Notes under the pieces: generated by a model
Told to the model about the DNA's origin: nothing
The model's input: the letters and a program-made list of their open reading frames with translations, nothing else
The model's database searches: none
Shown: piece after piece, positions 1-6,582 of the stretch
Numbering within the stretch: position 1 is the first letter of the stretch
Layout: each line of letters begins with the position of its first letter
Translations under genes and position numbers: made by a program
NCBI GenBank assembly: GCA_948616425.1
Contig: CAPGBJ010000071.1
Coordinates: forward strand, 1-61,947
From: an uncultured Oscillospiraceae bacterium
GTDB lineage: Bacteria; Bacillota; Clostridia; Oscillospirales; Oscillospiraceae
Reading direction: 5' to 3'
Length of the DNA stretch: 61,947 nucleotides

Positions 1-211
1 AGATGCCGTCCTTGACGTTCTTGGAGGCGGCGTTCAGGCCGGTGATCTGGGCGCGCATCTTCTCAGAAATAGCCAGACCAGCGGCGTCGTCACCGGCGCG
101 GTTGATCTTGTAGCCAGAGGAGAGCTTCTCCAGGTTGCCAGACAGAGCCTTGTTGTTCAGGTTGTAGTTGCGGTAGGCGTTCATCGCCATAATGTTGTGT
201 TGGATCCTCAT
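1..211 (-). CDS. fliC: Flagellin, N-terminal part (cut by window edge)
   Basis: The first 70 residues read as a flagellin N-terminus: MRIQHNIMAMNAYRNY at the start, then an LSSGYKINRAGDDAAGLAISEKMR block and a QITGLNAASKNVKDGI block, the classical D0/D1 coiled-coil part of the filament subunit. The start is the ATG at 209-211, with a GAAAGGA ribosome-binding site about eight bases upstream. The protein would be exported by the flagellar secretion apparatus and polymerised into the filament. It is the last visible gene of a minus-strand row tldR-like, csrA-like, flagellin. The C-terminal part lies outside the window, so full length and intactness cannot be judged. Confidence 0.95.
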   Translation of the reverse strand, partial: MRIQHNIMAMNAYRNYNLNNKALSGNLEKLSSGYKINRAGDDAAGLAISEKMRAQITGLNAASKNVKDGI

Positions 212-497
212 TTTAGTGCTTCCTTTCAATAAAATGTTTTGTGGGGTACGCGGGTCGTCGCGCCGGTACTTCCCTGTTCCGGCGCATTGGGCGATGCGTT
301 GTCTCCCGGTATCCGGCCGGACTGCCGGGGGTACAACGCGGAATTATATTTCAACCGGCTCGTCAGCCGGAAGAAACCTTGTCAAGGTGCGCCGCACGCC
401 TCTCCATGTCATCCGTGCCGCGCAAATACCCGCTCAGCCAGCCCCATAGACTGGCGGCTCCCGCAAGCGGGGAGGGGGATTGAAACAAACGTCGGTT
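212..497 (-). promoter_or_regulatory. Leader region between the csrA-like gene and flagellin
   Basis: This 286-base gap holds no gene. On the minus strand a TATAAT box lies at 348-343, but no good -35 partner sits 16-18 bases upstream, so a promoter there is only possible. I found no sigma-28 motif of the GCCGATAA kind. The stretch is rich in inverted repeats: arms at 355-360 and 365-370, a nested CCGG-rich hairpin near 304-329, and the hairpin at 260-285 listed separately. Such a long structured leader in front of flagellin fits post-transcriptional control. Confidence 0.5.
260..285 (-). promoter_or_regulatory. Candidate CsrA-binding hairpin in the flagellin leader
   Basis: Seven-base arms (260-266 and 279-285) enclose a 12-base loop that reads AACAGGGAAGTA on the minus strand, about 50 bases upstream of the flagellin start. 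From GAACAGGGAAGT the match to the published CsrA SELEX consensus RUACARGGAUGU is 10 of 12, and the GGGA lies in the loop as CsrA prefers. A second GGA is in the flagellin Shine-Dalgarno itself. The structure is seen; binding is inferred from the CsrA-like gene just upstream. Confidence 0.55.
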
Positions 498-878
498 CTA
501 TTTTGCCGAGAGATCTTCCTCCCAAAAAGTGGGAATAATGCGGTCCAGCTGGGTGCGCAGGAGCTGAGCTGCGTCTCTGGAGCCGTCCTGCTCCAGCTGG
601 TCTAAAACCTGCTTCATGACGCGGACCGCCCGCTCCCGGTCGTCGTTCCACCGAAAGACCTGGTCCCGGTAGTACCTGGCCTTCTTCCCGGAGGGGGGAG
701 CCAAACAGTCGGGCCGTTTTCCGCCGTTGCGCTCCAGCACCGCCCCCCGTACAATGGGGAACTCCCGGGGCGCCTCTATGGCCACATCGACCCTCCCACC
801 AGCCACCCGCTTGAGCTGGACCACTATGCTGTCGTTAATCAACAGGTATTCCTCTGGGAGCAGTGTCAGCTTTAGCAT
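498..878 (-). CDS. csrA: CsrA-like RNA-binding regulator with a C-terminal extension
   Basis: Residues 1-50 follow the CsrA/RsmA fold: MLKLT, a V-rich strand region ending GGRVDVAIEAPRE, then FPIVRG, with Leu4 and Arg44 of the canonical RNA-binding surface in place. The usual Arg6 is Leu. Ordinary CsrA proteins have about 60-75 residues; this one has 126. The extra part (from about residue 55) is charged, partly helical and unlike anything I recognise. The start ATG at 876-878 has AAGGAG seven bases upstream. In Firmicutes CsrA represses flagellin translation and is antagonised by FliW. Its position directly before flagellin and downstream of the TnpB-like gene fits a flagellar role. FliW is not in the window. 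Confidence 0.8.
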   Translation of the reverse strand: MLKLTLLPEEYLLINDSIVVQLKRVAGGRVDVAIEAPREFPIVRGAVLERNGGKRPDCLAPPSGKKARYYRDQVFRWNDDRERAVRVMKQVLDQLEQDGSRDAAQLLRTQLDRIIPTFWEEDLSAK

Positions 879-901
879 AGCGTTCTCCTTGCCTTGGGTC
901 T

Positions 902-919
902 GGCGCGATCCTTCGCGCC
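902..919 (-). promoter_or_regulatory. GGA-loop hairpin in the csrA-like leader
   Basis: Six-base GGCGCG/CGCGCC arms enclose the hexaloop AAGGAT on the minus strand, 24 bases upstream of the csrA-like start codon. ANGGA in a short hairpin loop is the standard CsrA recognition element, and the gene's AAGGAG Shine-Dalgarno (885-890) offers a second GGA. Together they suggest autoregulation. The structure is seen; the function is inferred. Confidence 0.5.
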
Positions 920-1080
920 GTCGCGCATAGTCATAATATTGTGGACGCTCGTCGGGGCGAAATCTGAATTACTCCAGACCCGGCCCCTCTTCTCCATCCG
1001 ACCCGCTCGCGCTGGGCTGCGGGTTGACTGGCGAGCTTCGGGCGTGCGTACACGCCCTCTCGTTTCCCACTCAACGGCCC

Positions 1081-1134
1081 GGAAAACGCTGATCGAAACA
1101 AAATTGGCCAATTTTATTTCGATCAACGCTTTCC
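1081..1134 (-). repeat. 54-bp near-perfect palindrome, fully pairable in minus-strand RNA
   Basis: Arms 1081-1107 and 1108-1134 meet with no spacer. As DNA they mismatch at three positions (1086/1129, 1089/1126, 1099/1116). On the minus strand each of the three becomes a G-T apposition, so a minus-strand transcript could pair along all 27 positions using G-U wobbles. It lies between the TnpB-like gene and the csrA-like gene. It has no T-run and no loop, so it is not a normal terminator. It could be a protein-binding or recombination site, or a structured RNA element. Confidence 0.7.
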
Positions 1135-1183
1135 CATGCCGGAGTCATGGGCTTTCACTGGTGTCCCGGCCAGCATCGTCGGA

Positions 1184-1224
1184 GCAAAGTCCATTCCATT
1201 CGGGACGCCCTGCGGCCATCCCTC
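1184..1224 (-). repeat. 41-bp direct repeat, copy distal to tldR
   Basis: Identical over 41 bases to 1312-1352. On the minus strand it begins GAGGGATGGCCGCAGGGCG and ends GGACTTTGC. The sequence that follows the two copies on the minus strand differs completely after the first base or two. It could be a genome-wide REP-like repeat or part of a duplicated guide-RNA scaffold. Confidence 0.75.
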
Positions 1225-1311
1225 ATTTCATTCCCTTGCTCCTCCTCTCCAAAACGAATCCGCTTCGCTGGGTTTCGTTTTGGTGGCGGCCTCTGGCCGC
1301 CCCTCTTTGGC

Positions 1312-1352
1312 GCAAAGTCCATTCCATTCGGGACGCCCTGCGGCCATCCCTC
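1312..1352 (-). repeat. 41-bp direct repeat, copy next to tldR
   Basis: Second identical copy of the repeat at 1184-1224, starting ten bases past the stop codon of the TnpB-like gene. The copies are 128 bases apart, start to start, and the spacer holds two strong hairpins. Confidence 0.75.
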
Positions 1353-1361
1353 TCAAGCGCG

Positions 1362-2510
1362 CTAGGCGCTTTTAGCAAAATATTGAGCAAGCCCCTGGGT
1401 CTTGATATTTTTTGCGGTATTGACTTCCCGCCGGTGGGTTGTGCCGCAGGCCGGACAGACCCAGGTCCGTCTTTTGTAACTGACCACCCGTTGTATGTGG
1501 CCGCAGGTGGAGCAGATTCGGGCGGACGGGAAATAGCGGTCCACCAGAATCAGCGGTTTCCCTTGCCGCTCCAGCTTGTATCGCAGGCACTCCCGAAAGA
1601 TTCTGTATCCGGAATCCCTCACATTTCCCTGCCTCAGCCCCTGGGACATCTCTGCCAGCGCGTCTTCCCTCATACACACAGCGTCCCAGCCGTTGGCTAT
1701 CCGTCGGGACTCCTTGTGGATGAAATCGCGCCGCTGGTTGGCGATGTGCTCATGGAGCAGCCGATATTTCCGCACTGCCTCCTGGTAGTTCTTTGAATTC
1801 GCTTCCATTCGGGACATCTGGCGCTGCAGCCGGACCAGCTTTTCCTGGGACTGCTTCAGCCAGTGGGGTGGGTCTGCCATTGCGCCCGCGTCATCCACGT
1901 AGAAGTGAGAGATGGAGTACTTCAGTCCCAACGTGGTCTCCGGCGTGGGGACAACCGCCTGGGTCTCTCCCTCCCCGCAGTCATATAGAATAGAGCAGTA
2001 GTATTTGCCGGTGCGCATTCGGCTCACGGTGATTCGTTTCAGCTTCCACCACCCCTGGGGCCGGCGGTGAAACACCGCTTTGACAACTCCCGCTTTGGTC
2101 ATGCGGATGCCGTCTCTCGTGGTGTAGATGGTGGGGCCCGACGTAAACACGTGGTTGCAGGCGGTAAAGGAGTCCCGGTCGTCCTTTTTCCGTTTCAGCC
2201 GGGGATGCCCGAAGGACTCCGGATGGCGAAAGAACACACGAAATGCCTGTGACAACCTGTTGTGCTCTTGAATCAGGGCCTGATTGTCTACCTCTTTTAA
2301 AAAGGGGGCTTCAGTCTTGTACTTTGCAGGCGTGGGAATAAAGTGCGCCCCAGTCTCGCTGTAAAACCTCTGCTGGTCAGACAACATCTGGTTCCAGATA
2401 TAGCGGCAGCAGCCAAAGGTTTTCTCAAACAGCTCGGCCTGGGCCTGGGTGGGGTAGAGACGGACCTTAATTGTGGTGTACTGAGGTGCTGACGTCTTCC
2501 CCGATGCCAT
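1362..2510 (-). CDS. tldR: Nuclease-dead TnpB-like RNA-guided protein (TldR type)
   Basis: The 382-residue protein aligns from end to end with IS200/IS605-type TnpB of the clostridial LGLDYS group. It has the N-terminal wedge region, a REC-like middle, three RuvC segments and a zinc finger with Cys333, Cys336, Cys352 and Cys355. All three catalytic positions are changed. RuvC-I reads LGLKYS, so Lys197 replaces Asp. RuvC-II reads VCMREDALAEMSQGL, so Arg281 sits where VCVEDLDMKAMSQGL-like relatives have Glu. RuvC-III reads RREVN, so Glu362 replaces Asp. The frame is otherwise intact and no TnpA or element ends are seen. I chose the ATG at 2510 because GGAGGGAAAGGAG precedes it; an ATG 21 bases upstream has no such site. 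Known TldRs are domesticated TnpBs that keep guide-RNA DNA binding and repress genes, flagellin among them. Here csrA-like and flagellin genes follow on the same strand. Confidence 0.85.
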   Translation of the reverse strand: MASGKTSAPQYTTIKVRLYPTQAQAELFEKTFGCCRYIWNQMLSDQQRFYSETGAHFIPTPAKYKTEAPFLKEVDNQALIQEHNRLSQAFRVFFRHPESFGHPRLKRKKDDRDSFTACNHVFTSGPTIYTTRDGIRMTKAGVVKAVFHRRPQGWWKLKRITVSRMRTGKYYCSILYDCGEGETQAVVPTPETTLGLKYSISHFYVDDAGAMADPPHWLKQSQEKLVRLQRQMSRMEANSKNYQEAVRKYRLLHEHIANQRRDFIHKESRRIANGWDAVCMREDALAEMSQGLRQGNVRDSGYRIFRECLRYKLERQGKPLILVDRYFPSARICSTCGHIQRVVSYKRRTWVCPACGTTHRREVNTAKNIKTQGLAQYFAKSA

Positions 2511-2547
2511 GGCGGCTCCTTTCCCTCCCATCGCAGTGAAAAAAATG

Positions 2548-2689
2548 TATAGTTTTTTTGCATTTTCCAGTGGATTTCGAAAGTGTCCAAAAAAATTTTG
2601 AAAAGGGGCTAAACTTTTTGAAATTGCAGCCGAATAAGTAGGTGTACAGTCTTGAAGCTGCGGTGTAAAAAAACTATAGTTTTTTTGCA
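2548..2689 (-). promoter_or_regulatory. Repeated TATAGTTTTTTTGCA box and A/T palindrome upstream of tldR
   Basis: The 15-base sequence TATAGTTTTTTTGCA occurs at 2548-2562 and 2675-2689 in the 301-base gap between tldR and the divergent recombinase. The second copy lies in a perfect 20-base palindrome (2667-2686), seven A, CTATAG, seven T. The first copy begins 38 bases upstream of the tldR start. Repeated A-tract boxes this close to a start suggest an operator or promoter elements. No classical -35/-10 pair stands out. Confidence 0.45.
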
Positions 2690-2711
2690 GTTAAAAACCC
2701 CTTCTATTGAA

Positions 2712-2750
2712 AAAAGAGTCTGTTGAAATTTCATTTCAACAGACTCTTTT
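2712..2750. terminator. Bidirectional terminator-like hairpin
   Basis: Perfect 18-base arms (2712-2729 and 2733-2750) with a three-base loop, A-rich before and T-rich after, so it can act on both strands. It lies between the divergent tldR and recombinase genes, where no transcript of either should end. It may isolate the two units or mark a junction. Confidence 0.7.
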
Positions 2751-2832
2751 CATTATTTCCGCTGTACGCGGCAGGCGGTTTTCGATAAAATAAGCTGATA
2801 TTCCACAATTATTTCTTAGGAGGACTTCAGGA

Positions 2833-3468
2833 ATGTCAGGAAAAACATACGGCTACGTCCGCGTTTCCACCAGGGGACAGAAAGAGGACCGGCAAATGAT
2901 TGCCATGCGGGAGTTTGGCGTGCCGGAAGAACACATCATTGTGGAGCGGCAATCGGGAAAGGATTTTGAACGTCCGGTTTACCTCCAACTGATGCGGGCG
3001 CTGCAAAGCGGAGATGTGTTAGTGGTAAAAAGCATTGACCGCCTGGGCCGCAACTACAAGGAAATCCTGGAGCAGTGGGCCGGACTGACCAAGGAACGTG
3101 GAATTGCCATCGTCGTGCTGGACATGCCCCTGCTGGACACACGGGCGGACCGGGACCTCACCGGCATTCTGGTGGCGGACATCGTCCTTCAAATTCTCAG
3201 CTATGTGGCCCAGACAGAGCGGGATTTCATCCGCCAGCGGCAGGCCGAGGGCATCGCGGCCGCCAAGGAACGCGGCGTCCGCTTTGGCCGCAGGCGTATC
3301 CCCATGTCAGAGGACTTTGAGGCGCTGGCTCAGGACTGGTGGTATGGGCGCATCAGCGCCGTCCAGGCCGGAAAGAAACTGGGAATATCCCGCATCACCT
3401 TTAAAAATCGGGCCGAGGAGTGGGGGGCGGCTGAGGGGCTGGGGAAACGGCTGGTGCGGCGGCTGTAA
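2833..3468 (+). CDS. Serine recombinase, resolvase/invertase type
   Basis: This 211-residue protein has the catalytic domain first: YGYVRVSTRGQ at residues 6-16 with nucleophile Ser12, then LVVKSIDRLGRN, ADIVLQILSYVAQTER and a long helix ending EGIAAAKERGVRFGR. A C-terminal helix-turn-helix follows (ISAVQAGKKLGISRITF). Size and order match small resolvases and invertases such as Hin and TnpR, not the IS607 transposase, which has its DNA-binding domain first. AGGAGG lies ten bases before the start. It is transcribed away from the tldR-csrA-flagellin row. DNA inversion next to flagellin would be notable, but I found no paired crossover sites flanking an invertible segment in the window. It may equally be a mobile-element remnant. 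Confidence 0.9.
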   Translation: MSGKTYGYVRVSTRGQKEDRQMIAMREFGVPEEHIIVERQSGKDFERPVYLQLMRALQSGDVLVVKSIDRLGRNYKEILEQWAGLTKERGIAIVVLDMPLLDTRADRDLTGILVADIVLQILSYVAQTERDFIRQRQAEGIAAAKERGVRFGRRRIPMSEDFEALAQDWWYGRISAVQAGKKLGISRITFKNRAEEWGAAEGLGKRLVRRL

Positions 3469-3701
3469 TCGATACCAGACAGGCGCGCCCTCCACCGTCG
3501 CGCCGCAGCCTATAGCATTGCATCCACGCTGCCCGCCCTTCTCCACAAACTTTTTATGTGAAGTAGACAAAAAATCATTGTTTGCTTTTCAAATCATTGC
3601 ACATTATTATGAAATTAGCAAAACAGACAAGTATTTCCATAAAAAGCCCAGTCTGATCAGCAAAAGAACCAATTCACGAAATGGAAAGGAAGGAAGAAAG
3701 C
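3469..3701 (+). other. Intergenic region upstream of the SLH protein
   Basis: An AT-rich 233-base stretch without a supportable gene. The part from 3550 to 3660 is strongly A/T-biased compared with its GC-rich surroundings and probably contains the promoter for the SLH gene. I see no convincing -35/-10 pair. Confidence 0.4.
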
Positions 3702-6434
3702 ATGAGATCATTCAAACGCATCCTTACACTGGCGCTCTCGGCGGCACTCTCCCTATCCCTCTGCACCGGGGCACTTGCGGCCGAAAAACAGCCCTCCAGC
3801 GCAACCGACCCGCGCTTTGAGGCGGCAATCCAGGCGGCGCAAAATGGTTTTTTGATGGTCGGCTACGGAAATGGTAACTTTGGCGGCGAAGATATCATTT
3901 CTCGGGCGATGTGGGTCACTGTACTGGAAAACCTCTGCGGGTCCAGCGCCGCCACATCCGCATCCGCCCCCAAATTTCACGATGTCGCCCCCTCCGATTG
4001 GTACTACAACGGCGTTATGTGGGCCGTGGAGCAGGGTATCGCTGTCGGTTATGACGACGGCGGTTTCCATCCCAACGACAAATTGGACCGCCAGGCCCTG
4101 GCTGTCATGGCCTTTCAGTGCGCCCAGGCCATGGGGTTCCCCTCAAAGCCTGATACCAGCGTCAGCTTGAGCGCCTATACAGACGGGGGTTCAGTGGCCG
4201 ACTGGGCACAGCGCGCCTACCGCTGGTGCCTGGCCAACGGGGTACTCCTCCCAGACCATGGAAACACTTTGGCTCCAGGGACAAAAATCACCCGTGCCGA
4301 GGCGGCCAACGCCTCCGTAGCCCTGCTGAAGCTCTACGTCAACAACAAAAATTCCACAGAGATCGCCTATTCTAAACTGGGCTACGCGGTCACCAACGCA
4401 GTCGAAGTGACAGACGGGATTGTCGCTGTGAGGGCTGTCACGGCAGACGGTCTCACCACACTCTATACCAAGCCATTGGACAGCCACTCCCTGGAGCTTC
4501 TCTGCGGCCCTGAAGCGGGAATCGCCTCCGGCGGCTCTGGCGGCGCTGTTGTGGCAGATTGCTTTTTCGAAATTTGTTACAACGCCCAGGGCGATGTTGT
4601 GACCATTGATAAAATGTTTAAACTGACTGCGGCCGACTGCTGGTTTGACAGTATGAAATATGGCGTGGAGTTTGCGCCGGTCAACCACGAGGCCGGCAAG
4701 ATGGTCGCTGCCGGCTGGGTGCTGGATAAAGATGGGCAGTCCATTCTTGTCGGCGACACCAACCATTTTGAAGAGAGCTATCAAATGGCTGACAATGCCA
4801 AGGTCTACAATCTGAACACCGAAACCCACTCGATTTCTGAAAGCAGCTTGGACCAAATGCCGGTCACAGGGAAAACACGGGGCCACTACTCTCTCACGCC
4901 CAACCGGCAGATGGCAATTGTCATCTTTGACAGCAACTATAAAAATGCGGATCGGGCCAAGGTGAGCGAGATCTACTATCTGACGCCGCAGACCAAGGTT
5001 GAGGAAAAGTATCTGCTGGAACAGTATGACACAATGGCCCTCTACAGCTGCTACCCCGACACGGAAACTGGCGGCGTTTTGGAGAAACCCAGCACCCGTC
5101 CCTGGCTGGCCTATACCAAGCCCTTCACCATTGTGGAAAACAAAATGCACTATGTGGGCGACAACGACGTGGCCTGCTACCTGTTTGAGACGGACAGCGG
5201 TCTTCTGCTGCTGGACTTCGGCTGGACCGACACAGGGTACATCTATTATCAGAACATCGAGGACATGGGCTTCGACCCCCGGGAAGTCAAAACCATGATC
5301 CTGACGCACGGCCACGGCGACCATTACGGTCAAGCCGCCGACTTTGACCGCATGTTGAAAAGCGCCGGCAACGACCCTCTGATTTATGAGAGCTACGAGG
5401 ACTGCAACGATATGGGTACCTATGGTTTCTCCGAAATCAAAGGCGCTCTGGCCGATATCGAAGTCTTAGACATCATTGATGAGTGGTACCCCTGGGAGCA
5501 GTGGATGGACTTTGGCGGCGTGCGGATGTACGCCATATTGACACCGGGCCACACGGTGGGCTGCGGCTCCTTCATCTTTGAAGTCACCCAAGAGGACGGA
5601 ACCCCCCTCACCTTTGGCTATCAGGGCGGCCTTGGCACCGTCCACGACCCATCCAGGGGATATCTGCGTCACGCCTTCACCTACGGGCTGAGATTCTTGC
5701 AGCAGAATGTGGATGTGGACTACTCCCTGCCTCAGCACATGGCTCATTTCCCCCTGCTGGAAATCAATAAAGCCGCAGAGGAAAAGGGCATCACCCTTTT
5801 GGAAGCTCTAGTCCCCGGCAACGACCCCTGGTGCAACTTCCTGGAACGCCGCCAGACCATCCAGGAGATGCAGCACTACCACGACTCCTTCGCCGCGGAC
5901 AACCACATCACTGTGACCGTAGGCGGGGAGGAGAAGGTATTCGAAACCCAGAAAGCGGCTCCAAAGCTGATTTCCAATGAGGCCGGCGGGCCCTGGAAGC
6001 GCGAGGCCGGCGAATATCAGGTCACCTTTGTCCAAGACGGCATCAGACTGCTCCACGGCTTTGACGTAGTGGAAAATGTCAATCCTCTTCTGGACGGCAT
6101 CTACAACGACAAAGGGCAAAACCTGGGAGACGGCTTCATGATCACCCGCGACGGATATGTCCACGACCCAGATCAGTGGTTCCTGCAAATCAGTATGCAT
6201 GTCAATGATGACTATCAGGGAAAATTCAGCGACTTGACCGACGCCACCAACGGTCCCATTGAGAGCGTACATGGAGACCACTGGTATGAAATCATCCGCA
6301 CTGAGTATTTTGACTCCAAGGAGGACGCGGAGCGGGTAATGGCCGCGCTGAAGGACGGCGGCACTTACACCGTTACCATGGACAAAAACAGCAACATTCT
6401 ATTGGCAGAAGATATTATGGATACCTTCCGATAA
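3702..6434 (+). CDS. Secreted SLH-domain protein with metallo-beta-lactamase fold
   Basis: The 910-residue protein starts with a signal peptide (MRSFKRIL, hydrophobic run, cleavage near GALAAEK). Three S-layer-homology segments follow over about residues 35-210, including FHDVAPSDWYYNGVMWAVEQG. After an unassigned middle part, a metallo-beta-lactamase domain begins near residue 480, with the zinc motif HGHGDH at 536-541 and the later TPGHTVG. The last 200 residues look like one further domain that I do not recognise. SLH domains tether proteins to the cell wall, so this is probably an extracellular wall-bound hydrolase of unknown substrate. The start at 3702 is preferred because AGGAAGG precedes it; an upstream ATG at 3681 overlaps that site. 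Confidence 0.88.
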   Translation: MRSFKRILTLALSAALSLSLCTGALAAEKQPSSATDPRFEAAIQAAQNGFLMVGYGNGNFGGEDIISRAMWVTVLENLCGSSAATSASAPKFHDVAPSDWYYNGVMWAVEQGIAVGYDDGGFHPNDKLDRQALAVMAFQCAQAMGFPSKPDTSVSLSAYTDGGSVADWAQRAYRWCLANGVLLPDHGNTLAPGTKITRAEAANASVALLKLYVNNKNSTEIAYSKLGYAVTNAVEVTDGIVAVRAVTADGLTTLYTKPLDSHSLELLCGPEAGIASGGSGGAVVADCFFEICYNAQGDVVTIDKMFKLTAADCWFDSMKYGVEFAPVNHEAGKMVAAGWVLDKDGQSILVGDTNHFEESYQMADNAKVYNLNTETHSISESSLDQMPVTGKTRGHYSLTPNRQMAIVIFDSNYKNADRAKVSEIYYLTPQTKVEEKYLLEQYDTMALYSCYPDTETGGVLEKPSTRPWLAYTKPFTIVENKMHYVGDNDVACYLFETDSGLLLLDFGWTDTGYIYYQNIEDMGFDPREVKTMILTHGHGDHYGQAADFDRMLKSAGNDPLIYESYEDCNDMGTYGFSEIKGALADIEVLDIIDEWYPWEQWMDFGGVRMYAILTPGHTVGCGSFIFEVTQEDGTPLTFGYQGGLGTVHDPSRGYLRHAFTYGLRFLQQNVDVDYSLPQHMAHFPLLEINKAAEEKGITLLEALVPGNDPWCNFLERRQTIQEMQHYHDSFAADNHITVTVGGEEKVFETQKAAPKLISNEAGGPWKREAGEYQVTFVQDGIRLLHGFDVVENVNPLLDGIYNDKGQNLGDGFMITRDGYVHDPDQWFLQISMHVNDDYQGKFSDLTDATNGPIESVHGDHWYEIIRTEYFDSKEDAERVMAALKDGGTYTVTMDKNSNILLAEDIMDTFR

Positions 6435-6490
6435 ATGATAGGCGGGACGCCCAAAATCTACGGCTCAGCCCGCTGAAAGGCCTATCACAA

Positions 6491-6540
6491 CCAAACAGTC
6501 AGGACCGCTTTTATCCCAGCGGTCCTGACTGTTTGGTTTT
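6491..6540. terminator. Strong terminator between converging genes
   Basis: Perfect 19-base arms (6491-6509 and 6518-6536) around an 8-base loop, followed by TTTT. It ends the SLH gene and can also serve the converging AraC gene. Confidence 0.9.
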
Positions 6541-6582
6541 ATCCCAGCACAGCGCCCCAAGTCGCCGGCCGCCTCTGCCCGC

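Larger units (their letters stand above)
1184..1371 (-). ncRNA. Candidate guide-RNA region of the TnpB-like protein
   Basis: Immediately 3' of the TnpB-like gene, where TnpB and TldR proteins take their guide RNA, the minus strand is densely structured. A hairpin at 1355-1371 spans the stop codon, another has arms 1285-1291 and 1295-1301, another has 10-base arms 1249-1258 and 1274-1283, and two copies of a 41-base repeat lie inside. No reading frame here has a ribosome-binding site or a recognisable product. The scaffold end and the guide cannot be fixed by eye; the guide would be the unique bases just past the scaffold. The call rests on position and structure only. Confidence 0.4.

Noticed and set aside
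212..497. Sigma-28 promoter for flagellin
   Set aside because: No GCCGATA-like -10 motif with a TAAA -35 is present on the minus strand of this gap or the one upstream of csrA.
894..1796. 300-residue plus-strand open frame across the tldR 3' end and the repeat region
   Set aside because: It runs antisense to tldR and through two palindromes, has no ribosome-binding site and a composition typical of GC-rich shadow frames.
1362..2531. Active IS200/IS605 insertion element
   Set aside because: All three RuvC catalytic positions are altered, there is no TnpA gene, and no element ends were found.
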